Source: Vallitalea guaymasensis (GTDB lineage Bacteria; Bacillota; Clostridia; Lachnospirales; Vallitaleaceae). Taken from it: a DNA stretch of 64,000 nucleotides. Shown here piece after piece: positions 41,942-50,192 of this stretch (position 1 is its first letter; each line of letters begins with the position of its first letter). A model generated the notes under the pieces. It was not told where the DNA came from, did not search any database, and saw only the letters and a list, made by a program, of their open reading frames with translations. Location of the stretch: the NCBI RefSeq assembly GCF_018141425.1, contig NZ_CP058561.1, positions 248,001-312,000 of the forward strand. The letters run 5' to 3'. A program made the translations under genes and the position numbers.

Positions 41942-41990
41942 ATCAAGACCTCCATTATATTATTAATGTAATTAAATAATAAGAAACACA

Positions 41991-42036
41991 CAAAAAAAGC
42001 CACGCATAAATAGAGCTAACTCTATTTAAATGTGAC
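41991..42036 (-). promoter_or_regulatory. Leader attenuator of the glp operon (GlpP target)
   Basis: Read leftward, a 17-bp hairpin (arms 42020-42036 and 41999-42015, perfect in the inner nine pairs) with a four-base loop is followed by seven Ts, 50 bp before glpA. It is a terminator in the leader of an operon whose upstream gene encodes the GlpP antiterminator, which binds such leaders when glycerol-3-phosphate is present. Confidence 0.85.
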
Positions 42037-42154
42037 TCCTATTCTCCTACATTTAAACTTAACTAATTGTATGGAACTTATTTAATTAATTTAATATCTA
42101 GCTTCATTATACTACAAATGCTGATAAAATGAAAGAGCTAAATAAAAAATACTA

Positions 42155-42718
42155 CTACAAATCCCACAAATCAGTTTTTCCTACAGATACACCTAATGCT
42201 CCTACTTTCAGAACCGATATTATATCGTCTTTTGTATCTATTAACCCTCCAGCAATAATAGGAACAGATAGTTTATTACTTAATTTTTGGATTGTAGCAG
42301 GTATAGTACCAGGCATAACTTCAATCATATTAGGTCTAACAGATTTCACTGTTTTCACTGCAGTATTAAAAGATAGACTGTCTATCAAAAAAAATCTTTG
42401 AATTGTAAATAATCCTTTATCCCTTGCATACTTTATGTGATTGCTTCTAGTACTAATTATACCGTCGGGCTTTATTATCTGTGATATGTAATCTATAGCT
42501 TTGTTGTCTTTACCCATTCCTTCAATCATATCCATATGAACAAATACCCTTTTATCACTAGCTTTTATTTTATGGACCAGCTCCTTAAGATTAAAGATAT
42601 CTGAATATAATAAAAAAATAGTAGAAACTGAAGATTCAAGAGCTTTTTCAATATCATCTTTGTTTCTTATAGCTGCAATAATAGGATTTTCTTCTATTGA
42701 ACTAATAATATTATTCAT
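42155..42718 (-). CDS. glpP: Glycerol-3-phosphate-responsive antiterminator GlpP
   Basis: RNA-binding antiterminator that, with bound glycerol-3-phosphate, prevents termination in glp leaders. 187 residues with a TIM-barrel-like fold; VFVHMDMIEGMGKDNKAIDYI, IISTRSNHIKYAR, NMIEVMPGTIPATIQ and VPIIAGGLIDTKDDI are the family blocks. In-frame TTG and GTG lie upstream, but they overlap the GGTGG site, so the ATG at 42718 is the start. It is followed leftward by the attenuator and the glpA operon, its expected target. Confidence 0.95.
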   Translation of the reverse strand: MNNIISSIEENPIIAAIRNKDDIEKALESSVSTIFLLYSDIFNLKELVHKIKASDKRVFVHMDMIEGMGKDNKAIDYISQIIKPDGIISTRSNHIKYARDKGLFTIQRFFLIDSLSFNTAVKTVKSVRPNMIEVMPGTIPATIQKLSNKLSVPIIAGGLIDTKDDIISVLKVGALGVSVGKTDLWDL

Positions 42719-42886
42719 CTTAACCACCAATCATATGCGTATTGAATATACTTATAATTTTTCTCAATATAACACATTAATATTAATATGTAAAGTTTTC
42801 GGCTATAATAGCTATAATATATAATTTATATATTATAATCGGTTACAAAATAAAAGTGAATAATTATTATAATTTTTTAAATTATA

Positions 42887-42915
42887 TTGAAAATGATTAT
42901 GCTTTTTGTTATTAT
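42887..42915 (+). promoter_or_regulatory. Promoter of the antiporter operon
   Basis: -35 TTGAAA (42887-42892), 17-bp spacer, -10 TATTAT (42910-42915), 30 bp before mrpE. Confidence 0.7.
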
Positions 42916-42944
42916 AATAGTATCTTAAATGGAGGAGGAATAGT

Positions 42945-43424
42945 TTGAAATATATTATAAACCACAAAATCTTTATTTTATTTCTTACAGTGATTTGGTG
43001 CATTCTATGTGGCAGTTTTTCAATATTTACAGTAGCTGAAGGCTTTCTTCTTTCATCTTTTGCTGTTTTTATAAGTTGTCATATACCAGGAGGTGCACAA
43101 TTTCTGCACAGCATAAATATATCTTTTTTTATGTTCCTTAAATTTATCTTTATACTATTCATTGATATTTATTCATCAACATTTAGTATATTCAAGTTAA
43201 TATTTACCTCAAATATTAGTCCTAGACTAGTACCTATTAAGACAACGTTAAACAACGAATGGTCAATATTTTTTTTAGCTAATGCAATAACTCTAACTCC
43301 AGGGACTGTTACAGTTAACAGAAAAGGTAATAAGCTATTGATATTAACTACATATCCTGAAAAATCTGATAAAATTATAAATCCAAATATTGTGAAAGCG
43401 CTAAGAAAAGGAGTGAAACATTGA
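42945..43424 (+). CDS. mrpE: Cation/H+ antiporter subunit E (MrpE/MbhA-like)
   Basis: Membrane subunit of the multi-subunit monovalent cation/proton antiporter. 159 residues with two or three N-terminal helices and the family block SPRLVPIKTTLNNEW...ANAITLTPGTVTVN. The start codon is TTG behind GGAGGAGG. It begins an operon in the order E-F-G-(DUF4040)-(MbhE)-B-C-D. Its end overlaps mrpF by four bases. Confidence 0.93.
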   Translation: MKYIINHKIFILFLTVIWCILCGSFSIFTVAEGFLLSSFAVFISCHIPGGAQFLHSINISFFMFLKFIFILFIDIYSSTFSIFKLIFTSNISPRLVPIKTTLNNEWSIFFLANAITLTPGTVTVNRKGNKLLILTTYPEKSDKIINPNIVKALRKGVKH

Positions 43425-43675
43425 TTTATTATTTATTTTCTTTTTTGTTGGTATTATCTATATTAAGTATAGTAATAATAATTAAAGGTCCAACTATTTG
43501 GGATAGACTTTTGGGACTTAACCTTTTTTCTGCAAAAATAATACTGTTGATACTTCTCTTTTCAATTTTATTTGATCTACCTTATTTACTTGATATTGCT
43601 ATAGTATATACATTACTAGGTTTTATCGGCATAATATTCATTTCAAGATTTGTAAAAGGAAAGGGGAAAATTTAA
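43421..43675 (+). CDS. mrpF: Cation/H+ antiporter subunit F (MrpF/MbhB-like)
   Basis: An 84-residue membrane protein with three helices and the family signature KGPTIWDRLLGLNLFSAKI followed by the DIAIVYTLLGFIGIIFISRF helix. The start is TTG, in a TTGA overlap with mrpE, with AAAAGGAG upstream; the stop overlaps mrpG (TAATG). Subunits E, F and G form part of the ion-translocating module shared by Mrp antiporters and Mbh-type complexes. Confidence 0.93.
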   Translation: MIYYLFSFLLVLSILSIVIIIKGPTIWDRLLGLNLFSAKIILLILLFSILFDLPYLLDIAIVYTLLGFIGIIFISRFVKGKGKI

Positions 43676-43971
43676 TGATTATTACTATTGGATATATTAT
43701 TATATCTATTGGTCTTGTATTCATGCTAATAGGTTTTATAGGACTTTTCAAATTCAAGAATTTTTACTCGAGGGTATTAGTATCTTCTGTTATTGATACC
43801 GCATCATTCATAACCATAACTATAGGTATTATTTTCATAAAAGGCTTTAGCTTCTTCAGCCTCAAAATAGTACTTATACTTTTACTTATGCTTTTTTTGA
43901 ACCCTTTAGCTACACATACGATTGCTAGAGGAGCATACACTAGCGGATTGCGGATAGGAGATGATGACTAA
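43675..43971 (+). CDS. mrpG: Cation/H+ antiporter subunit G (MrpG/MbhC-like)
   Basis: 98 residues, three helices. The sequence FKFKNFYSRVLVSSVIDTASF and LLMLFLNPLATHTIARGAY are the family marks (the latter near-invariant in MrpG). It starts inside the mrpF stop (TAATG) and ends inside the next start by the same one-base overlap, so translation is tightly coupled along the operon. Confidence 0.93.
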   Translation: MIITIGYIIISIGLVFMLIGFIGLFKFKNFYSRVLVSSVIDTASFITITIGIIFIKGFSFFSLKIVLILLLMLFLNPLATHTIARGAYTSGLRIGDDD

Positions 43972-44510
43972 TGCTAGAAGTTGCATTGATACTATTGGTT
44001 GTATTAGCTGTTCTCTCTGTTCAAACTAATACACTTAGAAGAGCAATTGTATATTTATGTGTTTTTTCCTTACTCTGCTCTTTTTGTTATCTATTATACC
44101 AAGCACCAGATGTTGCTATTGCCGAAGCTGTTATAGGTTGTACCCTTTCAACTATCATATATCTGGTTGCATTAAATAAATATAAAGTATTCAGAGTGTA
44201 TTATATTATAGAAAAACCCAAAGATCCTATTTCCATCATACAAAAAAATGCTTTGTGTAAAACATTAGGTAACTACTCTTATGAAAAAGAACTGGAACTT
44301 GATATTGTCATATCAGACAAAAGCATTGAAGAAATAGTTAATGATTACCCCTACGATGTAATTGTACAACACAATGTTTCCAGTACAACTATCTATGGTG
44401 ATAAGTCAAATTATCATTTTGATGATTTAATAAGCTATATTGATATAAACAGCAGCATTAATGTTGGTCATGATTACATTGTTGAAGATGAAGGAGATTC
44501 GTTGTTATGA
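43971..44510 (+). CDS. DUF4040/MbhD-like antiporter subunit with soluble C-terminal extension
   Basis: The N-terminal 75 residues have three helices and the block APDVAIAEAVIGCTLSTIIYL, the MbhD/DUF4040 signature (equivalent to part of the MrpA C terminus). It then carries about 100 additional hydrophilic residues (about 80-179) that do not look like a membrane subunit and are not part of MbhD proteins I know; they end in an acidic tail (VEDEGDSLL). The start overlaps the mrpG stop (TAATG) and the stop overlaps the next start (ATGA). Confidence 0.82.
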   Translation: MLEVALILLVVLAVLSVQTNTLRRAIVYLCVFSLLCSFCYLLYQAPDVAIAEAVIGCTLSTIIYLVALNKYKVFRVYYIIEKPKDPISIIQKNALCKTLGNYSYEKELELDIVISDKSIEEIVNDYPYDVIVQHNVSSTTIYGDKSNYHFDDLISYIDINSSINVGHDYIVEDEGDSLL

Positions 44511-44764
44511 GAAGAAAATCAATAGCTATATATTTGATACTACTTTTTTTCCTGTGTATATCTTTTGATATCATACCCATAGATAACGCCACTGATGTAC
44601 TAAATTATTACATTAAAAATAGCTATAGAGAAACTGGTAGCATCAATGTTGTTACCTCAATCTATTTGAATTATAGAGTGTTCGATACAATATTTGAAAC
44701 TTTACTATTATTGATAAGTATTATAGGTATAATCTACTTTTCTAGACATGAAGGAGATTATTAA
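44507..44764 (+). CDS. MbhE-like antiporter subunit
   Basis: 85 residues, two helices flanking an extracytoplasmic loop. NVVTSIYLNYRVFDTIFETLLLLISIIGI is the signature of the MbhE/MrpA-C-terminal segment (normally N-V-V-x-x-x-L-x-D-Y-R-x-F-D-T). Together with the previous gene it replaces the C-terminal part of MrpA. The start follows AAGGAG and overlaps the previous stop by four bases. Confidence 0.82.
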   Translation: MRRKSIAIYLILLFFLCISFDIIPIDNATDVLNYYIKNSYRETGSINVVTSIYLNYRVFDTIFETLLLLISIIGIIYFSRHEGDY

Positions 44765-44775
44765 GGAGGTAGGCT

Positions 44776-45162
44776 ATGAGAAGCAGATCTGAACTTCTTA
44801 TGAAATCATTGGGAGTATTGTATCCCATCATATTTTTATTTGGTATATATATTACAATAAATGGCCATAGCACTCCTGGTGGCGGTTTTCAAGGTGGTGC
44901 AATTATCAGCTCAACATTTATAATTCAATATATTATAAATCCTGAATTGGAAGTTTCATTATCAAGATTACAAAAAATCGAGAAAATCCTTTTTCTCTGT
45001 ATTATATTAATCGTAACCATATTTGTACTTCATTTAAATGGAAGCTCAATCCTGCTAGTCAACCAAATATATCTTATAGTCATGAACATATTGATTGCGA
45101 CTAAAGTTTATTGTGGTCTAAGTATAATTTTCTTTAGATTTGTACTTTTCGAAAGCAGATAA
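44776..45162 (+). CDS. mrpB: Cation/H+ antiporter subunit B (MrpB/MbhF-like)
   Basis: 128 residues, four helices, with NGHSTPGGGFQGGAIISS, the near-invariant MnhB motif. A strong AAGGAGG lies directly upstream of the ATG. It fits the E-F-G-x-x-B-C-D order. Confidence 0.94.
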   Translation: MRSRSELLMKSLGVLYPIIFLFGIYITINGHSTPGGGFQGGAIISSTFIIQYIINPELEVSLSRLQKIEKILFLCIILIVTIFVLHLNGSSILLVNQIYLIVMNILIATKVYCGLSIIFFRFVLFESR

Positions 45163-45185
45163 TATGGAAGAAGGAGGTCTGTGAT

Positions 45186-45539
45186 ATGAATAATATAATA
45201 AATGGTGAAACTATAGGTATAGCATTATTTTTTATAGGTATGTACGGTCTTTTGGCTAGACGTAATATAATAAAGACAATTATCTCTATGGGAATTATTC
45301 AATCTGGGATAATCTTGTTTTTTTTAACAATAAATTATACTGATAATTCTATACCACCTATTGGTGAAAATATAGAAAAAGTTACTTCTGACCCGTTACC
45401 TCAAGCTTTGATGATTACAGCAGTTGTAATAGGTATTTCTATAACAGCAGTTAGTCTTACTATGTTCATCACGCTATATCACCGTTATGGTACAACTAAC
45501 TGGTATAAAGCTACTAAAAAAAGAGGAGAGAATATATGA
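45186..45539 (+). CDS. mrpC: Cation/H+ antiporter subunit C (MrpC/NuoK-like)
   Basis: 117 residues, three helices, homologous to NuoK of complex I. SDPLPQALMITAVVIGISITAV is the family signature. The start follows AAGGAGGT. Its stop overlaps mrpD by four bases. Confidence 0.95.
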   Translation: MNNIINGETIGIALFFIGMYGLLARRNIIKTIISMGIIQSGIILFFLTINYTDNSIPPIGENIEKVTSDPLPQALMITAVVIGISITAVSLTMFITLYHRYGTTNWYKATKKRGENI

Positions 45540-47149
45540 TACAGCTATATTTTTTTATTTTAATTCCAATTATAATTGCATCAATATCCTATCTATTCAA
45601 AACTAGATACAATAAACCTTTGATACTAATATCTCAACTAATTCTTTTTGTATGTAGTGTAATTAATTTTACCCATATAAAAAACAATAGTCCCATAACC
45701 AGTATTCTAGGTAACTATAAGGCTGGTGTAGGTATTGCACTAAAGGCTGATATTATATCTTCTGTTTTTGTTATGCTTACAATATTCCTCTTTACATGCA
45801 TGATTATATATAATTTCAGAAAGCACTATATGAATAATTTGTTTTTATTTTTATTCTTGATACTTCAAGGTTTGATAAACGGTATTTTCCTATCAATGGA
45901 TTTTTTCAATCTATATGTTCTTATTGAAGTATCAACTATTGTTGTTAGTATACTGATTATGTTCAAAAAAGATAGTAGGTCAATATATGACGGCATGCTG
46001 TACCTACTCATAAATATCGTAGCTATGACGTTTTTTCTCATAGGTATTGGATACATATACAAGATTTTTGGTTCTCTGGATATTACAATCATCCAGGATA
46101 AGATGATTAGAGTTACAGATATAAAATCATTGATATTGCCTTATAGCTTAATCATAACTGCTATAAGCCTGAAATCAGCAGTCATGCCACTATTCAGCTG
46201 GCTGCCTAGAGCTCATGGAACCCACTCCTCCCCTTCAATTGTTTCAGCTATATTATCAGGGTTGTATGTCAAATGTGGTGTTTATCTATTCTTTAGAATT
46301 CAGAATATGTTTTCTCCTGCTTTTGATACAAGTACCATATTTCTTATTATGGGATTTTTGACTGCTGTAGTAGGATTCATATTTGCATTATCTCAAGTAG
46401 ATATAAAATTAATTCTTTCCTATCATACTATAAGTCAAATTGGTCTGATTATCTTTGGTTTGAGCCTTAATAACACATATAGTTACTGGGGCAGTATTTA
46501 TCATATCATCAATCATGCCATTTTTAAATCCGTATTATTTTTAACAGCCGGTATTATTATAGAAGAATATGAAACCAGAGATATACGTCAGATAAGAGGA
46601 GTCTTCAAACGGATGCCCTTTGTTAGTATATTTACTTTTATGGCTATATTAGGTATAACTGGAGCTCCATTTTTCAACGGTAGTATCTCCAAATACCTAA
46701 TTCAAAAAGGTAGTTATAGTGGTTTAATGGATTATGGATTTATCCTTATTAATCTTGGTACCATTCTATCTTTTGTAAAGTATCTAAGCATGTTCAGAGG
46801 TTCCTATGATGGTAAAAAATATTCTCCACCCTTTAATCAAAAAATAGCAATAGCCATGTTAGGAACTTTATGTTTCCTAGGTGGTATAATGGGGATCGAG
46901 TTAATTAAATTCCTATTTAATGTAAATCTACATATAACATTAGATGGATATTTAATTAAAAGTTTGCTCTATATAGTTAGTATTATACTTGGTCTATTTT
47001 TCTATAGATTCTTGTACAAAAAGATAAAGTTATTTAACAACATAAGAGAAATCAACTTAAGTTTCAATCAGATTTGTTTGACAATAACCATTTACTTTTC
47101 AATAATTTTAACTACCATGTTAATACTTGAAAAATATAATTATATTTAA
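45536..47149 (+). CDS. mrpD: Cation/H+ antiporter large subunit D (MrpD/NuoN-like)
   Basis: A 537-residue proton-translocating subunit with about 14 helices. Glu131 (LYVLIEVST) and Lys213 (LKSAVMPLFSWLPRAHG) correspond to the key buried charges of the NuoL/M/N family; the SQVDIKLILSYHTISQIG block holds the other one. It is the only large antiporter-type subunit in the operon: no separate NuoL-like (MrpA N-terminal) protein is encoded. Its stop lies 6 bp from the stop of the convergent DUF421 gene. Confidence 0.94.
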   Translation: MIQLYFFILIPIIIASISYLFKTRYNKPLILISQLILFVCSVINFTHIKNNSPITSILGNYKAGVGIALKADIISSVFVMLTIFLFTCMIIYNFRKHYMNNLFLFLFLILQGLINGIFLSMDFFNLYVLIEVSTIVVSILIMFKKDSRSIYDGMLYLLINIVAMTFFLIGIGYIYKIFGSLDITIIQDKMIRVTDIKSLILPYSLIITAISLKSAVMPLFSWLPRAHGTHSSPSIVSAILSGLYVKCGVYLFFRIQNMFSPAFDTSTIFLIMGFLTAVVGFIFALSQVDIKLILSYHTISQIGLIIFGLSLNNTYSYWGSIYHIINHAIFKSVLFLTAGIIIEEYETRDIRQIRGVFKRMPFVSIFTFMAILGITGAPFFNGSISKYLIQKGSYSGLMDYGFILINLGTILSFVKYLSMFRGSYDGKKYSPPFNQKIAIAMLGTLCFLGGIMGIELIKFLFNVNLHITLDGYLIKSLLYIVSIILGLFFYRFLYKKIKLFNNIREINLSFNQICLTITIYFSIILTTMLILEKYNYI

Positions 47150-47155
47150 TAAAAC

Positions 47156-47707
47156 TTAAATCTGCTGTTTTTTTAATTCATCAACCAGATTTATTGGTTT
47201 ATCTATTAAATGCTGTTTTAGTAATATAGTATTTAATAGATATTCCATATCTTGAACCCTAATTGGCTCTGCTCCCCTTTTCAATATAAAACCAAATTGT
47301 CCATTTGGTTCTAATGTTCCTTTTTCAATGTAATTAAGATTAGGTATTCCTTCTTGTCTAACCCTAGTCATAATCTCTGCTTTGGTAAGCTTAAGTTTTT
47401 TTAGGTTTGCAGGTATAAAACTTCCATTTTCTATGATGATGACTTCTCTTCCAACTGCTATTTTTTCAAAGAAGTGAAAATGAAATTCCAGATATTCAAA
47501 TAAAAGCAATAGAACTATATATATTGAAGCTGCAATTATTGTTTTTATAATATCCTTATCAGCGAAAGGCTCTACAATAATTGCTCCAATAGATATTACC
47601 ATTACTGTCTGTGCAATAGTCATCTGCGCCAATGACCTTCTACCAGTAATTCTAAGTAATACAATAGCAACTACATACAAAACTATGGGCTTTAATAGAA
47701 AAGGCAT
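47156..47707 (-). CDS. DUF421 (YetF-like) membrane protein
   Basis: 183 residues: three N-terminal helices (about residues 5-80) and a cytoplasmic alpha/beta domain with the family marks VLLRITGRRSLAQMT and RVRQEGIPNLNYIEKGTLEPNG. DUF421 proteins are of unclear function; some are linked to spore germination or stress. The start after AAAAGGAGTG is the ATG at 47707, not the GTG three codons upstream. It is convergent with mrpD, and the two stop codons are 6 bp apart with no terminator seen between them. Confidence 0.9.
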   Translation of the reverse strand: MPFLLKPIVLYVVAIVLLRITGRRSLAQMTIAQTVMVISIGAIIVEPFADKDIIKTIIAASIYIVLLLLFEYLEFHFHFFEKIAVGREVIIIENGSFIPANLKKLKLTKAEIMTRVRQEGIPNLNYIEKGTLEPNGQFGFILKRGAEPIRVQDMEYLLNTILLKQHLIDKPINLVDELKKQQI

Positions 47708-47799
47708 ATATACCACTCCTTTTATATTGTTTTATGTTAATATATACCATTCTATTTATTATTTCCAAATTATTGATTAAAATTCAATCATATAAAGTA

Positions 47800-47843
47800 T
47801 ATTATATGATTAAAAGGCGGATAACCAGATCCGCCTTTTAATC
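47800..47843 (-). terminator. Terminator of the opp operon
   Basis: 15-bp perfect arms (47808-47822 and 47829-47843) with a six-base loop and T-rich flank. The stop codon of the last gene lies inside the hairpin. Also fits as a bidirectional element between opp and DUF421, although DUF421 is transcribed away from it. Confidence 0.88.
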
Positions 47844-48072
47844 ATAACCATATAAAATATATAAATAAAAATATAAGGAGAATTCCTGCAGCATATATCA
47901 TAATGATAGGAAATATAGCTTCAAAAACCCCTATCATAGCAGCCCATCTTTCTCTTCTATTAAGTGAAACTCTTTCTTTACTTGATACTTTACTCCTTTT
48001 CCTATACCATGGCATACCAGGAACATTCATATCAGCAATAGTAACATCTTTGTCATTAAACTGCTCTTTCAC
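47842..48072 (-). CDS. Small single-helix membrane protein at the end of the opp operon
   Basis: About 76 residues (79 from the first in-frame start). A polar, basic N-terminal half (MPWYRKRSKVSSKERV) is followed by a long hydrophobic helix (about 50-78). Not a family I recognise. It begins 13 bp after oppF, so it is part of the operon. GTG codons at 48081 and 48072 are both possible starts; AGGTAGG fits the second. Candidate accessory subunit of the transporter. Confidence 0.65.
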   Translation of the reverse strand: MKEQFNDKDVTIADMNVPGMPWYRKRSKVSSKERVSLNRRERWAAMIGVFEAIFPIIMIYAAGILLIFLFIYFIWL

Positions 48073-48085
48073 ATGTATCACCTAC

Positions 48086-49054
48086 CTAATCATAAAGATG
48101 ACAGGCAACATAATGGTTATTACCAATATCTTTATACTCTGGAACTTCTTCTCTACAGATTTTTTCTGCATAAGAACATCTTGTACAGAATTTACATCCT
48201 TTTGGAGGATTTGCTGGAGAAGGTATTTCACCTTGTAGTATAATCCTTTTTTTCTTAAGAGTAGGATCAGGTACAGGTACAGCACTGAATAAGGCTTTAG
48301 TATAAGGATGTAATGGATTCTTGAATATTTCATCCCTATCTGATTTCTCTACCAAGTTACCTAGATACATAACTCCTACTTCATCAGCGATATGTTCAAC
48401 TACTGATAAATCGTGAGAAATAAATACATATGCCAATCCTCTCTCTTCTTGAATGTCTTTCAACAAATTGATAATCTGAGCTTGGATAGACACGTCCAAT
48501 GCTGATACTGGCTCATCAGCTATAATCACTTTTGGATTAAGTGCCAATGCTCTGGCAATACATATTCTTTGACGCTGTCCTCCTGAAAATTCATGTGGGT
48601 ATCTGTCTATGTGATAATTTTGCAAACCACATTCTTCAATTATTTTTATTATGTAGTCTTTATATTCTTCTTTCAAAACGATATTATGTTCTTTTACACC
48701 TTCACCAACAATTTCACCTATTGGTAATCTAGGGCTAAGAGAACTATATGGATCTTGGAATATTATCTGCAATTCTGGTCTTAACTTTCGCATTTGTTTA
48801 TGCTTCAATTTAAAAATGTTTTCTCCATTGTATATGACTTCTCCGTCTGTAGGTTCAGTTAATCTTAATAAAGTTCTACCAACGGTAGTTTTACCGCAAC
48901 CTGATTCTCCTACTAAGCCAAAAGTTTTACCTTCTTTTAATTCAAATGATACTCCATCAACAGCTTTTACATGACCTACCACTTTTTGCAATAATCCAGC
49001 TTTGATAGGAAAATATTTTACCAGATTATTGACTTCCAGTATTGTGTCTGTCAT
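48086..49054 (-). CDS. oppF: Oligopeptide ABC transporter ATP-binding protein OppF
   Basis: 322-residue ATPase. Walker A GESGCGKT, signature FSGGQRQR, Walker B VIIADEPVSALD. The C-terminal oligopeptide/dipeptide extension carries the Cys-rich GCKFCTRCSYAEKIC segment typical of OppF. The start overlaps the oppD stop by four bases and follows GGGGAGG. It partners OppD as the second nucleotide-binding subunit. Confidence 0.96.
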   Translation of the reverse strand: MTDTILEVNNLVKYFPIKAGLLQKVVGHVKAVDGVSFELKEGKTFGLVGESGCGKTTVGRTLLRLTEPTDGEVIYNGENIFKLKHKQMRKLRPELQIIFQDPYSSLSPRLPIGEIVGEGVKEHNIVLKEEYKDYIIKIIEECGLQNYHIDRYPHEFSGGQRQRICIARALALNPKVIIADEPVSALDVSIQAQIINLLKDIQEERGLAYVFISHDLSVVEHIADEVGVMYLGNLVEKSDRDEIFKNPLHPYTKALFSAVPVPDPTLKKKRIILQGEIPSPANPPKGCKFCTRCSYAEKICREEVPEYKDIGNNHYVACHLYD

Positions 49055-50181
49055 TTTTTCCTCCCCCTCTCATATAGCCAACATGCCACTTTATGTGTGT
49101 CACTTACATTATTAAAGCAAGGATACTCACCTTCACATTTGTTGATACATGAATTACATCTATCCTTGAAGAAGCAATGATTTGGCATAGCTATTGGGTT
49201 AGGTACAGAACCTGGTATAGTATACAAACGGTCCACATATTTATTTACTACTGGCTTACTTTTTAACAACCCAACTGTATAAGGATGTTTTGGCTTCAAG
49301 TATATATCTTCAGCAGTACCTTGTTCTACAATACGACCAGCATACATAACTATTACATAATCAGCCATCTCAGCTACAACACCTAAATCATGAGTGATTA
49401 ATAGAATACTGGCATCAATTTTATCTTTTAGGTCTCTTAACAAATCAAGTATTTGAGCTTGAATAGTTACATCCAAAGCAGTAGTTGGTTCATCAGCAAT
49501 TATCATCTTTGGATCACATGCCAATGCCATAGCGATCATGACTCTTTGACGCATTCCTCCAGACAATTCATGGGGATATGAATCGTATATTCCTTCTGCT
49601 CTAGGTATTCCAACTAACTTTAACATATTAATTGATTTTTCTTTTACTTCTTTTTTATCCATATCACTGTTATGCAGTTCTATGACTTCATTTATCTGAT
49701 TACCAATTCTGAATACAGGATTCAAACTAGTCATTGGCTCTTGAAAAATCATTGCTATATCATTGCCACGAATACTTTGCATTTTCTTAATAGGCGTCTT
49801 AGTCAAATCAATTGCATGATCTCCTACATTGAATCTTATTTCACCTTCTACAATTTGACCAACAGGTCCTTGAATTAAGCGCATTAGTGATAGACTACTT
49901 ACTGATTTTCCACAACCTGACTCACCTACAATAGCAACTGTCTTGCCTCTTGGAATATTATAGCTTATTCCATTAACAGCTTTAACTGTCCCCATATCTG
50001 TATAGAAAAAAGTCTTTAGATTATCAATTTCAATCAGGTTATTACTATCTCTCATGCTAGTTTTGTACTGACTAAGGGGTATATTCTTTTTCTTTTTATT
50101 TTTATTATATTTTTTTATAACACTTTTATTGGTTTTTGATACTTGTTTGAAATATTTTTTACTCTCTGTTTTACTATTCAC
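49051..50181 (-). CDS. oppD: Oligopeptide ABC transporter ATP-binding protein OppD, with Lys-rich N-terminal extension
   Basis: 376-residue ATPase: Walker A GESGCGKS, signature LSGGMRQR, Walker B MIIADEPTTALD, and the C-terminal Cys cluster (CFFKDRCNSCINKC). The first 45 residues are a basic, Lys/Asn-rich tail absent from most OppD proteins. The GTG start at 50179-50181 has AGGTGGTGA upstream, and the ATG at the usual family start (SMRDSNNL) lacks an SD, so the extension is likely real. Confidence 0.93.
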   Translation of the reverse strand: MNSKTESKKYFKQVSKTNKSVIKKYNKNKKKKNIPLSQYKTSMRDSNNLIEIDNLKTFFYTDMGTVKAVNGISYNIPRGKTVAIVGESGCGKSVSSLSLMRLIQGPVGQIVEGEIRFNVGDHAIDLTKTPIKKMQSIRGNDIAMIFQEPMTSLNPVFRIGNQINEVIELHNSDMDKKEVKEKSINMLKLVGIPRAEGIYDSYPHELSGGMRQRVMIAMALACDPKMIIADEPTTALDVTIQAQILDLLRDLKDKIDASILLITHDLGVVAEMADYVIVMYAGRIVEQGTAEDIYLKPKHPYTVGLLKSKPVVNKYVDRLYTIPGSVPNPIAMPNHCFFKDRCNSCINKCEGEYPCFNNVSDTHKVACWLYERGRKK

Positions 50182-50192
50182 TTTGTCACCAC

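Noticed and set aside
42945-47149. Part of a membrane-bound hydrogenase operon
   Set aside because: Gene order matches the antiporter half of Mbh, but no catalytic or Fe-S subunit is found on either side, so it is called a stand-alone antiporter.
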